DNA of 64,000 bases from Chryseobacterium sp. JM1 (GCF_000737715.1 NZ_JPRN01000001.1:248001-312000), one strand, 5' to 3'; shown: positions 1-9,475, numbered from the stretch's first letter. Program-made: numbers and translations. Notes: generated by a model not told the origin, from the letters alone.

Positions 1-349
1 CCAGGCCGCCTCCCATACTGTGTCCAATGATGATGGGCTTGTCAATTTTCTGATCCTTGATATAAGCTGCAATTTCTTTTTCCCAGTCCTTAAAACTGGC
101 ATCAGCCAATGGTGGTACGCCTGCAAATCCTTTCATGGTTAAAACATAGCAGGAAAATTTTCTATCAAATTTGGATACCGTTTCATTCCAAACGTCTCCC
201 GAAGAAGCAAAACCAGGAATAAAAATAATGGTCTGTTTGCCGTGTCCTGTTTTTTTGACTTCAAAAGGATAGGTTTTGGTCTGCCCGAATATATTGCATG
301 CTGCGGCAAAAACTAACATCAGGATAAAGAAGATTCTGTATTTTTTCAT
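1..349 (-). CDS. Alpha/beta hydrolase, exported (3' part outside window)
   Basis: The reading frame starts at an ATG (349-347) and stays open to the left window edge, so the C-terminal half or more is missing. The first ~23 residues form a signal peptide (MKKYRIFF..., hydrophobic core, then NIFGQ). A strand-turn IIFIPGFAS follows near residue 40 and the nucleophile elbow GHSMGG lies near residue 110, both typical of alpha/beta hydrolases. The substrate cannot be told. A periplasmic or membrane-associated esterase/peptidase-like role is inferred. The gene stands alone, with a long non-coding stretch upstream. Confidence 0.8.
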   Translation of the reverse strand, partial: MKKYRIFFILMLVFAAACNIFGQTKTYPFEVKKTGHGKQTIIFIPGFASSGDVWNETVSKFDRKFSCYVLTMKGFAGVPPLADASFKDWEKEIAAYIKDQKIDKPIIIGHSMGGGL

Positions 350-420
350 GATTATAAAATTTTAAGGTGAATATGCCTTTTAGAGACCTACTTTTTTAAA
401 ATGTTACAGAATGTTTTAAA

Positions 421-672
421 TTATTTTCTGAATGTTGGTGAAAACGCAGCGGTACAAAGTTTTTTATTATTCTAAAACAGTTATTAATCGGATGTCATTG
501 CGAAGAATGAAGCAATCTCATCAAGTATTTCTTTATTTTCTGAATTTTGGTAAAACGCAACGGCGCAAAGATTTTTTTCTATTCATATGTTTTAAGGCGC
601 AATGATTTTATCTCCGATAAAATTGATACTGCTGTTATTGCGAGGAGCACAGCGACGAAGCAATCTCATCAT
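421..672. repeat. Two copies of a composite intergenic repeat
   Basis: Two related blocks lie side by side. Block 1 (421-523) and block 2 (533-672) both start with TTATTTTCTGAAT, continue with a TTGGT..AAACGCA.CGG..CAAAG segment, and end with an ATTGCGA.GA....GAAGCAATCTCATCA segment (493-523 and 635-672). The second segment resembles the 'TCATTGCGAGGA...GAAGCAATCTC' dispersed repeats I recall from other bacteria. No coding potential was seen. Confidence 0.65.
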
Positions 673-712
673 CATCCTTGCTAAAAATCTTAGATTTTCT
701 TGCGCCTTAAAA
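591..712. repeat. Inverted repeat, MITE-like
   Basis: TTTAAGGCGCAA at 591-602 is the exact reverse complement of TTGCGCCTTAAA at 700-711. The arms enclose about 100 bases that contain the second GAAGCAATCTC segment. This could fold as an RNA hairpin or be the relic of a small non-autonomous element. No target-site duplication could be assigned. Confidence 0.45.
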
Positions 713-1207
713 TATCCACATTTTAATTAATCCTTGTGTCTTTGCGTTTCTCCAACAGGTTAATTTTCAAACAGTAAAAACATTCATCAATCATCTTTCT
801 CCTTCCTGAAAACCTTCAATTTAAACCATAAGGTATTAAAAAACGGGTCTATTCACTCTATTTCAACAGATTTCACAACAATTTTTCAAATTATTGAGCT
901 GAAAAATATCATGTTATGTCTGATTCATGTCAATCTTAAGAATGTCTGCTTTTTCACTGTTTTTTCCTGAATTAATAGGCCTTACCTATAAGTTTTCTAT
1001 GGAATTTTTGCCATTTAAAATGATCTGATTATTCTGGGAAAATGTAAAATCCCTATAAAATCATTAATTTCAATAAAAAAATAGTATTTACCTGATGATT
1101 ATATTGGAAAATTCACTAATTTTATTACTAATTAAGAGGATGCCCCGGCTTGCCGAAGGGTATGAAGTGTAAAGTTGAAATTTTTAACTAAAATCCAAAA
1201 AATATAA
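713..1207. other. Non-coding gap before the small gene
   Basis: About 500 bases without a convincing gene on either strand. The sequence is AT-rich with scattered stops. A short GC-richer stretch (about 1140-1160) contains a GGCTTGCC mini-palindrome. The 5' region of the 1208 gene must lie here, but I could not fix a promoter. Confidence 0.4.
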
Positions 1208-1420
1208 ATGAGCAATATACAAGATGAATTTAAAGTCTTTAAAGACGAGCTGAAAAAACTGAATATCGATGTACAGAAAGTAGTGAAAGTAGGAAACGGA
1301 AGCATGGATTTCCATGAGGTTTTTTACAAATCGCCGAGATATCAGGATATAAAAAGCGTGTATGTTCAGCGTCATAACCTGGACAGTATGGTAGAGAAAT
1401 TTAAAAAGGCTTACCACTAA
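1208..1420 (+). CDS. Small conserved-looking hypothetical protein (70 aa)
   Basis: A 70-residue acidic/basic, Lys-rich cytosolic protein without signal peptide, membrane segment or cysteines. It starts with ATG after an A-rich leader (AAATATAA), as is usual in Bacteroidota. An antisense frame covers almost the same bases. The plus frame is preferred because a strong hairpin terminator directly follows its stop and its composition is protein-like (alternating Lys/Asp/Val, aromatic residues spaced through the C-terminal half). I do not recognise a family. It lies between an unrelated hydrolase and a convergent transporter gene. Confidence 0.6.
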   Translation: MSNIQDEFKVFKDELKKLNIDVQKVVKVGNGSMDFHEVFYKSPRYQDIKSVYVQRHNLDSMVEKFKKAYH

Positions 1421-1429
1421 AAATAAAAT

Positions 1430-1463
1430 GGGCGCCGCAGAGAATCTGCGGCGCCCGGTTTTT
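1430..1463. terminator. Strong hairpin terminator between convergent genes
   Basis: Perfect 11-bp GC-rich stem (GGGCGCCGCAG / CTGCGGCGCCC) with loop AGAAT, then GGTTTTTAT. It ends the small plus-strand gene, and the A-run on the other side lets it also end the minus-strand transporter gene. Confidence 0.85.
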
Positions 1464-1476
1464 ATAGCTGTTGATG

Positions 1477-2769
1477 TTAATCTTTATCCAGTGAAGAGTT
1501 TTCTTTTGTATCCTTCATTCCGGCATACACAATCAGAGAAAATAAAATACATCCGGTGATATACCAGTAGAAATACTGTTCTGTTCCCGCCTGCTTGAAC
1601 CAAAGGGCTACATACTCTGCCGTTCCTCCGAAAATAGCCACTGTAAGGGCATACGGAAGACCTACTCCCAGGGCTCTGATCTCAGAAGGAAAGAGTTCCG
1701 CCTTGACAACAGCATTGATAGAAGTATAGCCGCTGACAATAATAAGCGCTGCCATAATCAGGAAAAACGCCGTCCACATCGAAGTAGTTGTGCTTAAAGC
1801 GGTGAGAAGAGGAACTGTAAATAATGTTCCCAAAATTCCAAAACCTAAAAGCAGTGGTCTTCTCCCGATTCTATCTGACAATGCTCCGAATACAGGCTGC
1901 AGACAGGCAAATATAAATAGTGAAATAAAGGAGATCAGGGTAGATTGTTCCTTGGTAAGATGAACGGTGTTCACCAAGAATTTCTGCATATAGGTAGTAT
2001 ACGTGTAAAAGGCCAGAGTTCCTCCTAAAGTAAGTCCAATTACGGTAAGTAAGGCTTTAGGATGTTTCAGTAGTTCTGTAACGGTTCCTTTTTTCTTATC
2101 GTTAACCTCTTTTTTATTTTCAAAAGCTTCTGTTTCGTGAAGATTGGCTCTTAAATACAAAGCAATAACAGAAAGCAAAGCTCCGATGACGAATGGAATT
2201 CTCCAGCCCCATTCTTCAAGCTGAGTCTCCGTTAAAAGCAGTTTCTGCAGAATCAACTGAATTCCCAATGCGATCAGCTGCCCGCCAATAAGTGTCACAT
2301 ACTGAAAGCTTGAATAAAACCCTCTCCGGTTTTCCGATGCCATTTCGCTGAGGTAGGTTGCAGAAACACCGTATTCCCCACCGACACTTAATCCCTGTAA
2401 TAGTCTGGCAATTAATAACAGGGCAGGAGCCAAAATTCCTATGGTTTTGTAAGTTGGGGTAAGTGCAATAAGCAGCGAACCGAAAGACATCAGCAAAACA
2501 GAAAGCGTCATTGCTTTTTTTCTCCCGATCTTATCTGCAATACTTCCGAAGATCCAGCCTCCGATAGGACGCATCAGGAAGCCTACAGCAAAGATTCCTG
2601 CTGTATTCATCAGCTGTGCATTCAGGTCGGAATCCGGGAAAAAGGAGTTGGAAAAATAAATCGCAAAAGCAGCGTAAGCGTACCAGTCGTACCATTCGAC
2701 CAGGTTTCCTACGGAACCACCCACAATGGCTTTGATCCTTTGAGCAGTTGTAATTTGAGTAGTATTCAT
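1477..2769 (-). CDS. MFS transporter, metabolite:H+ symporter (KgtP/ProP-like)
   Basis: A 430-residue inner-membrane carrier with about 12 hydrophobic segments. The N-terminus GNLVEWYDWYAY and the loop 2-3 signature GSIADKIGRKKAM mark the metabolite:H+ symporter branch of the major facilitator superfamily (alpha-ketoglutarate, proline/betaine and dicarboxylate permeases). A second SDRIGRRPLL loop follows at mid-protein. The substrate is inferred to be a carboxylate or small zwitterion. The ATG lies 21 bases after the stop of the upstream porin gene, so the two are probably co-transcribed, downstream of a two-component system. Confidence 0.9.
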   Translation of the reverse strand: MNTTQITTAQRIKAIVGGSVGNLVEWYDWYAYAAFAIYFSNSFFPDSDLNAQLMNTAGIFAVGFLMRPIGGWIFGSIADKIGRKKAMTLSVLLMSFGSLLIALTPTYKTIGILAPALLLIARLLQGLSVGGEYGVSATYLSEMASENRRGFYSSFQYVTLIGGQLIALGIQLILQKLLLTETQLEEWGWRIPFVIGALLSVIALYLRANLHETEAFENKKEVNDKKKGTVTELLKHPKALLTVIGLTLGGTLAFYTYTTYMQKFLVNTVHLTKEQSTLISFISLFIFACLQPVFGALSDRIGRRPLLLGFGILGTLFTVPLLTALSTTTSMWTAFFLIMAALIIVSGYTSINAVVKAELFPSEIRALGVGLPYALTVAIFGGTAEYVALWFKQAGTEQYFYWYITGCILFSLIVYAGMKDTKENSSLDKD

Positions 2770-2790
2770 ATGAGTAAGATATTAAATTTT

Positions 2791-4203
2791 TTAAAGTACG
2801 ATTTGAAAAGACAGTAAAAATTCACCTTTTCTGTCAAAAATTGTTTTGGATGTAAGATCATAAAGTGGTCTGCTGCTGTATTGGGCAACGATTCTTGCGT
2901 TTTGACCGTAGAGATAGAAATTGGCTCCAATGTCATAATAACTTCCACTCTGGTTAAGCGCTTTCATGTCTTTCAGGGCATAATTGAAGAATGGCTGAAC
3001 TTTCAGGATTTTACTGAATTTCGGAAGCACAAAACCCATCTGCGAAAACCAGATATTTCCCGTTCCCATCAAAACCCTGTTGTTTCCGGCACCTTCCAGT
3101 GCTTTTTGTCCCATGAAATCTGCGTTGGGAGTTCCAGGATTCAAAAGACCGCTTACTCTTAAATAATTGGGACCGTAATTATAATTGTAAAAAACAGAAT
3201 ATAGTGTTAATCCCATTTCCTTGCTTTTATCTCCTACGGGAAATTCTGTATAAACATCTGCGCCCAGAATATTCACATCATGAGATTCGAAAACATTTTC
3301 AGAAGGCTGAGACTGAGTTGCCTCTTTATTGGTGTAAAAACCGGCTCCAAGATTCAATACTTTTTTTGTAGCTAAATTATTTCCCGGGAGGAAAGAAGTC
3401 ACCGTAGTTTCTTTGTTAAAAAACTGATAGAAGGCATATCCGGCGTAAGACAGTTTTCCACTTTGGTTATTGTCTACAGCTGCACCTCCTATGGTTGGTT
3501 TCAAACTGGTCGCAAAAGGTTTGTTAACACTGAAACGGTAATTAATTCTATCCAGTTCACCATGGACAAAAATTCCCAGCTGTCTTGAAAACTGATCGGC
3601 TATTTCTATCATTGGAAAATTGAAAACAGGAATGTCACCCGCGAGCATTTTGGTGGTACTGGCGTTGGTCATTCTGCTTACCCCGTTCCATGAGTGGAGT
3701 CCTGCGCCTAGGTATAGATTATTTTTGTTCGGTTTTCCTGTCTGGAAATCATTTCTTGGAATAATTGCGAATTCATTATAAGCATCATGAAAAAAGAAAG
3801 GTGCTTTTTTTCCGGCTCCATTGTTTCCGGTACCGGTTCCGCCGCCTGAAATAAAACTCTGGTTATTGATTCCCATCTGTAAAAAGACAGAATAAAACGG
3901 AGTGACCTGGCTTTGAATGATCAGTCTCATTCTTCTGATACTGGCATCGTAGGTTTGTTCCTGAGGAACTCCGTTCACCAGTGTTCCGGGGTTGTTATCT
4001 ATACTGCGGAGCCAGATCTGGCTGGAAATACCGAATTTCAACCATTTGTCGCCTTTAGCATTAAGATTGATTTTAAGCTCTCCTACATCTAAAGGATTTT
4101 TCTCAGAAGAAACCTCTTCAGTATTTTTTTTAATACTCACCGTATCCTGACCGTACATACACTGCATAACAGTAAAACTGAAAATGATAAGTAGTTTTTT
4201 CAT
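2791..4203 (-). CDS. Outer-membrane porin-like beta-barrel
   Basis: About 470 residues. The start at 4203 gives a standard signal peptide (MKKLLIIFSF...MYGQ); an upstream GTG at 4221 would prepend six residues and is less likely. The mature part is rich in aromatic/glycine strands (FLQMGINNQ, FFHDAYNEF, YAGYAFYQFF) and ends in FQIVL, consistent with an outer-membrane barrel of the phosphate-selective/carbohydrate porin type. It precedes the MFS gene and follows the histidine kinase on the same strand. Inferred role: outer-membrane entry of the solute that the MFS carrier imports. Confidence 0.75.
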   Translation of the reverse strand: MKKLLIIFSFTVMQCMYGQDTVSIKKNTEEVSSEKNPLDVGELKINLNAKGDKWLKFGISSQIWLRSIDNNPGTLVNGVPQEQTYDASIRRMRLIIQSQVTPFYSVFLQMGINNQSFISGGGTGTGNNGAGKKAPFFFHDAYNEFAIIPRNDFQTGKPNKNNLYLGAGLHSWNGVSRMTNASTTKMLAGDIPVFNFPMIEIADQFSRQLGIFVHGELDRINYRFSVNKPFATSLKPTIGGAAVDNNQSGKLSYAGYAFYQFFNKETTVTSFLPGNNLATKKVLNLGAGFYTNKEATQSQPSENVFESHDVNILGADVYTEFPVGDKSKEMGLTLYSVFYNYNYGPNYLRVSGLLNPGTPNADFMGQKALEGAGNNRVLMGTGNIWFSQMGFVLPKFSKILKVQPFFNYALKDMKALNQSGSYYDIGANFYLYGQNARIVAQYSSRPLYDLTSKTIFDRKGEFLLSFQIVL

Positions 4204-4305
4204 TGGCGCTTTTATTTGCACCTAAACAATACATACATTCTGAAGAAATTCTGAAGTTTTCACAAAATTGAATCATTTGATGCTATGTTTTTGAAATTCA
4301 GTATT

Positions 4306-5574
4306 TTATTTTACGAAATTGATTCTTGTAATATGCAGATTGTTTTCAAATTGATAGAATATTTCAGTGTCATAAATCTCCAAAATTTTCTTCACGAGGG
4401 CCAAACCAATCCCGATAGAATTCTGATTGGGATTTCCACGCCTGAATCTTTGGAATAATTCTTCTGTAGGAACAGTGGGCGGATTTCCCGTATTGGAGAT
4501 CTGTAAATAGTTTTCTGTAAGCGTTACCGATATTTTTCCGTTTTCTATATTGTGCCTTTTAGAATTATTGATGAGGTTGTTGATAACGATGGTAGCCAGA
4601 TTCTGATCAAAATTAAGATAGACTTCCTCCTGGATATCTTTCGTCACCGTAAGATTCTGTATTTCAAATATATCCTCAAAATAGAGTAGCCTTTCCTGAA
4701 GCAGCTCTGAGAAATTGATAAGTTGAGAATCATTTTTTTCAAAATGTTCAAGCTTGGCAAGGAGAATAAGAGATTGATTAATAGACGAAAGCCTGTCCAG
4801 TTCATCATTCATAGACGAAAGCGTGATCAGCTGGTTTTCCGAAAGCTCACTGTCCATGAGCAGTTCTATTTTTCCTTTGATGGAAGCTAATGGCGTTTGC
4901 AGTTCATGAGATGTATTTTCCGAAAGTTCTTCCAGCAGGTGATAATCCTTTTTAGAGCTTTCTGTCATTTTCAGCAGGAACCTGTTTAGCGATTGGAATT
5001 CTTCGGTTTCCGTTTTCATCAGGTCCATAGAGCGGTTGTCTCTCAGACTGAATTTCTTGATTTCGTCTATCGCATGATAAAAAGGTTCAAGGATTTTTTT
5101 AGATACAAGAATACTCACAATAATGGTAAGAATGATCAGAAAAACCATAATCCAGGCAATAACCATGATGATGCTCATCAGAAAATTATTCTCGATGATC
5201 GTAATGTATCTTACACTGGTGATGGCGTATCTTTTCTGCTTAATTAAAGGATAGGTAGTCACCGTAATTCTGTTCATGTGAGACTGGATGCTTTTGTTCC
5301 AGATGTATTTCTCTTCAATGATTTTTTCCTTGAAATTTTTAGAATCTGCCGGGAGAATTTTCACCTGGATCTGCCTGTGATGGAATTTTAAATAATCATA
5401 AGAAGGGTCGCTTTCCAGTCTGCGGGCTACATAACTGTTTAAGTCCTCAAGTTTGAGAATAGCAGAACGCATCGTTGCTCTTTCAAAAGCAAAATAAAGG
5501 ATCGCAAAACCGGTGATCAGTACAAAAAATACCAATACGGTGAATGCTCTGGCAAAACGGAAACTTAAATTCAT
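4306..5574 (-). CDS. Sensor histidine kinase (OmpR-partner type)
   Basis: 422 residues. Transmembrane segments lie at about 10-30 and 133-160 and flank a ~100-residue periplasmic sensor loop. The phospho-acceptor motif SHELQTPLA (His223) is followed by an N-box (INNLINNSKRH) and a G-box (GIGLALVKKIL), all intact. The stop codon overlaps nothing downstream, but the start overlaps the response-regulator stop by 4 bases (ATGA), so the pair is translationally coupled. The signal is unknown. The adjacent porin and MFS genes are the most likely targets. Confidence 0.93.
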   Translation of the reverse strand: MNLSFRFARAFTVLVFFVLITGFAILYFAFERATMRSAILKLEDLNSYVARRLESDPSYDYLKFHHRQIQVKILPADSKNFKEKIIEEKYIWNKSIQSHMNRITVTTYPLIKQKRYAITSVRYITIIENNFLMSIIMVIAWIMVFLIILTIIVSILVSKKILEPFYHAIDEIKKFSLRDNRSMDLMKTETEEFQSLNRFLLKMTESSKKDYHLLEELSENTSHELQTPLASIKGKIELLMDSELSENQLITLSSMNDELDRLSSINQSLILLAKLEHFEKNDSQLINFSELLQERLLYFEDIFEIQNLTVTKDIQEEVYLNFDQNLATIVINNLINNSKRHNIENGKISVTLTENYLQISNTGNPPTVPTEELFQRFRRGNPNQNSIGIGLALVKKILEIYDTEIFYQFENNLHITRINFVK

Positions 5575-6248
5575 TTATCAATCCATTTATAACCCAATCC
5601 GTAAACAGTCTGTAGATAATCTTTTCCACCGGCATCAATCACTTTCTTCCGTAAGTTTTTTAAATGCTGATACACAAAATCTACATTGTCGATGCTATAC
5701 GTATAATCACCCCAAAGATGACTGGCAATGGCCTGTTTGGAAAGCATCCTGTTCTGGTTGTTGATGAAATAGATTAGCAGGTTGAGCTCCTTTTTGGTAA
5801 GATTGACCAGCTGGTCATTGATTCTGCATTCTTTAGATTCCAGATCAATTTTAATTTCATTGAAGCTTAAAATGCGGTTGGCTTCCGGGGTTTTTCTTCT
5901 GAGCACCGCTTTTATCCTGGAGTGAAGTTCGGGTAGCGAAAATGGTTTAGTGATATAGTCATCGGCACCGTCATCCAGCCCGGTCAGTTTGGTGTCTAAA
6001 GAATTTTTTGCAGAAACAATGATAACACTTGCTCCGGGGGCATAGTTTTTAATATGTTTCAGAATATCCAGCCCATTTCCGTCCGGAAGCATCAGGTCCA
6101 GAAGAATGCAGTCGTACTCAAAAAGTTCTATTTTGTCTATAGCTTCTTTCGCATCAGAAGCTACTTCACAGACGTAATCTTCTTTTTTAAGATAGTCTGT
6201 GATGTTGGACGCAAGATCTTTATGGTCTTCTATGATGAGAATTTTCAT
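5571..6248 (-). CDS. OmpR/PhoB-family response regulator
   Basis: 225 residues. An N-terminal receiver carries the acidic pair IIEDHKD, phospho-acceptor Asp51 (CILLDLMLPDG) and the conserved Lys (TKPFSLPEL, ~102). A C-terminal winged-helix DNA-binding domain follows (NLTKKELNLL ... YGLGYKW). It is first in a same-strand series regulator - kinase - porin - transporter, which suggests local control of solute uptake. Confidence 0.94.
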   Translation of the reverse strand: MKILIIEDHKDLASNITDYLKKEDYVCEVASDAKEAIDKIELFEYDCILLDLMLPDGNGLDILKHIKNYAPGASVIIVSAKNSLDTKLTGLDDGADDYITKPFSLPELHSRIKAVLRRKTPEANRILSFNEIKIDLESKECRINDQLVNLTKKELNLLIYFINNQNRMLSKQAIASHLWGDYTYSIDNVDFVYQHLKNLRKKVIDAGGKDYLQTVYGLGYKWIDK

Positions 6249-6298
6249 GCGAAAGTATTAAACGGGATAAACGGTTATCCGGTTTAAAGATATAAAAA

Positions 6299-6330
6299 AA
6301 CCGTTCAGAAAATAAAGAACGGTATTTTTT
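6299..6330 (-). terminator. Hairpin terminator
   Basis: ACCGTTC / GAACGGT stem with flanking A/T runs, just downstream of the minus-strand barrel gene that ends at 6341. Confidence 0.7.
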
Positions 6331-6340
6331 AATTATGGTT

Positions 6341-7093
6341 TTAAAACCTGTATCCAATCGAGAGCCCGCTTCTGAAACCGGCCCACGGCCCGTCTACTTT
6401 GACTTTCGCGCCATTGGCATTTGTTTCAACGGTGTAATCTACAAACGGGATGTCCAGGTTTTCAATTTCCTTTTTAAGCTGAGCCTGCATTTCCGGAGTC
6501 AGGACATAATTGCTGGTCATTGTAAAGTCTCCTTTTCCGCTTCCGTAATGAGCTCCGGCGATCCAGAAATCAAGAACCAGGTTTTGGCTTCGGGTTAAGA
6601 AAAACTGCACCCCAACCATCAGTCCGCCGCTGTTACCGCTCGTGCTTCCCTGGCCTTTCAATGGGATCTGGTAGGTGTTTCCGTCAACAGCATCATAATC
6701 ATAATAGAAATCAAAACTATTGGATGAAACATCGGAATACCGGTAATAAGGAGCAAAATAGAATCCTTTTCCATAACCCTTCCCGATGTAAAATCGTGGC
6801 TCGATGGTAAAATTGGTAGCCTTTACCCTCAGATTTTGAAATCTCTTCTCATCTTCATCTTTCAAAAAAGCATTAATGAAGGGTACTTTCCCCTGTGTCA
6901 TTGTCCCGAAACCTACATTAACGGAGAACCATTGGTTGATAACTCTTTCATAAGACAGGTTGATATTTCTGAAGGCATAAGCTGTTACGTTGGTCTTGAT
7001 GATATTCATTTTTTCCGAAGGAACAGCCTGAACTTCCTGTGCGTCTGCTTCGGAAAGCAGGAAACAGGGAATTAAGATGAGGAGATTTTTCAT
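6341..7093 (-). CDS. Secreted outer-membrane beta-barrel-like protein
   Basis: About 250 residues from the ATG at 7093, which begins a signal peptide (MKNLLILIPCFLLSEADAQ). The mature chain alternates hydrophobic/aromatic strands (NLSYERVINQWFSVNVGFG, FYIGKGYGKGFYFAPYYRY) and closes with FRSGLSIGYRF, a typical outer-membrane C-terminus ending in Phe. This fits the small barrels often annotated as DUF3575 or 'outer membrane protein' in Bacteroidota; the exact family is not certain. It is a single gene with its own terminator. Confidence 0.75.
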   Translation of the reverse strand: MKNLLILIPCFLLSEADAQEVQAVPSEKMNIIKTNVTAYAFRNINLSYERVINQWFSVNVGFGTMTQGKVPFINAFLKDEDEKRFQNLRVKATNFTIEPRFYIGKGYGKGFYFAPYYRYSDVSSNSFDFYYDYDAVDGNTYQIPLKGQGSTSGNSGGLMVGVQFFLTRSQNLVLDFWIAGAHYGSGKGDFTMTSNYVLTPEMQAQLKKEIENLDIPFVDYTVETNANGAKVKVDGPWAGFRSGLSIGYRF

Positions 7094-7311
7094 AATCTTA
7101 TATTTTGTGGTGTAAAAAAGTATCAGCAAAAAACGGGCAAAAAATTAATTAAACTTCAATATGGGTTTGTTTTTAACTTAAAAATAATAATATGATTGCT
7201 GTTTGTGTTATTCGGTGGGAATATAATAAGAATAATTGACAGCATCGTCAGGGATGTAATAGTTCATGAATATCAGCTGTCTTATTTTAACATTCTAATT
7301 CTATTTCTGAT

Positions 7312-9399
7312 ATGAAAAAAGTGATATGTTCTTTACTGTTTCTTTCCGGAATCTTCGTGTTCTCGCAGGAGAATGTAAAAAAAGATACGGTCAGCCAGTC
7401 TGATACCAAAGAAATCCAGGAAGTGATTCTGAAAGCACAGCGTAAAAAACAATTCGCGGATAAGGCAGTTTATACTTTTGATAAAGAAGCTCTGGAAAAA
7501 GCCCGCTATGCGAAAGATTTGTTAAAGACCTTACCGGAACTGCAGCTTGATCCTGTTTCCAATACGCTTAAAAGTATCAAAGGAGGAACTACATTATTTC
7601 TGATCAATGGAATTGAAGCCACAGATATGCAGATCCGAAGTGTTCAGCCAAGCGAAGTGATCAAAGTGGAGTATTATGATATTCCGCCTGCAAGATGGGC
7701 TTCCAGAGCAGATACTGTGATCAACCTGTTAACCCGTTCTGCTGAAACAGGATATGTTTTCGGTGCGGATCTGAGCAGTGGACTGACCACCGGATTTATA
7801 AACGGATCGGCCTATGCCAACTATACAAAAGGAAAAAATGATTTCGGTTTAGAATATTCTATCAATCTCAGAGATTATGATGACAGAAGGGTTCATAGTA
7901 TTTATAATTATCAGCTGGGAGGAGAACATTACCGTTCGGATGAGGAGAGGAAAGATCATTTCGGATATACCTTTCAGAATCTGGCTTTGCGTTATACCCG
8001 TGTGGTTCCGGACAATTATGCTTTTCAGGCGAAACTGAATACGGATATTCTCAGCAGCTTCTTCAAAGGAAACGGGCAAAGCATTTTCACTAAAGATGCT
8101 TTTTCTGAAGAACATCAGATGTTGAAAAATGGAGGATCAGATTATGTAACGCCTACACTGGATGTATATTTTTCTAAGAATATCAGTAAGAAAGATGAGT
8201 TGAGTTTAAATGTTGTAGCCAATCGTTTTACGACCAACACTTCTGAATTTGCGAAAGAATGGATCATTTCTTCAGGACAGTCTGTTTTTGATAATGATAT
8301 GAATCTGAAAGCGAAACAAACCGGATTCGTAGGAGAACTGGCTTATACTCATGATTTTGAAACAGGGAAATTCTCTTCGGGATACCGTGTTTCCAATACG
8401 TCTATTTCTAATGATCTCTCGAACTTATCGGGCTTTTCGGAGTATAGTGTCAATTATCTTGAACAGTATTTCTATTCTGAATTTGCCGGAAAAGTAAAGA
8501 AATTTAATTACCGGATAGGCGCCGGCCTGATTAATATTCACAATAAAAGTGCAGAAAATACTTTTGATGAATGGTCTTTTGTTCCAAAGATTATTGTGGG
8601 CTATCAGCTGAAAAGCAACCAAAGTCTCCGTTTTTCAAGCAGCTATAAACCCAAAAGCCCTGTGAGTGCTGCTTTGAGTAGTAATGTCGTTCAGCAGGCT
8701 CCCAATATTGTACAGCGGGGAAATCCTTTTCTTACCTCGCAACAGACATGGGGAAATAATTTAACGTATTCATTTAACAATAAACATTTTGATTTTAATG
8801 CGAATCTGTTTTACAATTATACCAACCGAACGATCAATCAGTTTTATGTGATGGATGCTGCGTTAGGCGGTTATGCACTGACGTATGAAAATGCTCAGAA
8901 CTCAAAACAGTATGGAGCTCAGTTAACGGGTTCTTATAAACCTTTTGGAAACAGATTATTGGTGTTGAAAGCAGTCATAGTACCAACTTCAGAAACCGTG
9001 AGAACCAGTAGCGGAGCATTGATCAAAAATAATTATATAGGAAATAATTTTGTCCTGTCTTCCGAATATAAATCATTCAGCCTTGAATATCAGCTTAATA
9101 TTCCCGTATACAGTCTAAGCGGTGCCTTTTTGGTGATCAATGAAAACCAGAATCACGTATTTGTCAACTATAAACATAAAGAATGGACATTCTCCACAGG
9201 AATGTACTGGATTGGAATGCCTTCCGAATACAAAACAAAAAGCTTAAAAGAAAGTCTCGTTAATTATTCCCGCGTAGGGCAGATCATGAATAATAAGTCC
9301 ATGTTTGTTCTAGGGCTAAGCTATGATTTTTCAAAAGGTAAAAAGACGGATTTACAGAGAAAATTAAATAACTCGACAGCTCCGGCTGCTACTTTTTAA
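7312..9399 (+). CDS. TonB-dependent-receptor-like outer-membrane protein
   Basis: 695 residues. A signal peptide (MKKVICSLLFLSGIFVFSQ) is followed by a plug-like domain (EIQEVILKAQ, then LLKTLPELQLDP, LFLINGIEA at ~50-125) and a long barrel of antiparallel strands up to LGLSYDFSKGKK. It lacks the N-terminal carboxypeptidase-like domain common in this group and the chain is short for a full TonB receptor, so it best fits the 'outer membrane beta-barrel' relatives of TonB receptors. The ligand is unknown. It is transcribed alone and convergent with the next gene. Confidence 0.85.
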   Translation: MKKVICSLLFLSGIFVFSQENVKKDTVSQSDTKEIQEVILKAQRKKQFADKAVYTFDKEALEKARYAKDLLKTLPELQLDPVSNTLKSIKGGTTLFLINGIEATDMQIRSVQPSEVIKVEYYDIPPARWASRADTVINLLTRSAETGYVFGADLSSGLTTGFINGSAYANYTKGKNDFGLEYSINLRDYDDRRVHSIYNYQLGGEHYRSDEERKDHFGYTFQNLALRYTRVVPDNYAFQAKLNTDILSSFFKGNGQSIFTKDAFSEEHQMLKNGGSDYVTPTLDVYFSKNISKKDELSLNVVANRFTTNTSEFAKEWIISSGQSVFDNDMNLKAKQTGFVGELAYTHDFETGKFSSGYRVSNTSISNDLSNLSGFSEYSVNYLEQYFYSEFAGKVKKFNYRIGAGLINIHNKSAENTFDEWSFVPKIIVGYQLKSNQSLRFSSSYKPKSPVSAALSSNVVQQAPNIVQRGNPFLTSQQTWGNNLTYSFNNKHFDFNANLFYNYTNRTINQFYVMDAALGGYALTYENAQNSKQYGAQLTGSYKPFGNRLLVLKAVIVPTSETVRTSSGALIKNNYIGNNFVLSSEYKSFSLEYQLNIPVYSLSGAFLVINENQNHVFVNYKHKEWTFSTGMYWIGMPSEYKTKSLKESLVNYSRVGQIMNNKSMFVLGLSYDFSKGKKTDLQRKLNNSTAPAATF

Positions 9400-9421
9400 G
9401 ATTAAATAGTTCATAAAAAAT

Positions 9422-9455
9422 AACCCCGCTCAGGAATCCTGAACGGGGTTGTTTG
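9422..9455. terminator. Bidirectional hairpin terminator
   Basis: AACCCCGCTCAGGA / TCCTGAACGGGGTT, a 14-bp stem with one wobble pair, between convergent genes. A T-rich tail lies on the plus side and an A-run on the other. Confidence 0.85.
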
Positions 9456-9475
9456 CTTTTGTAATGTATCTTGTT

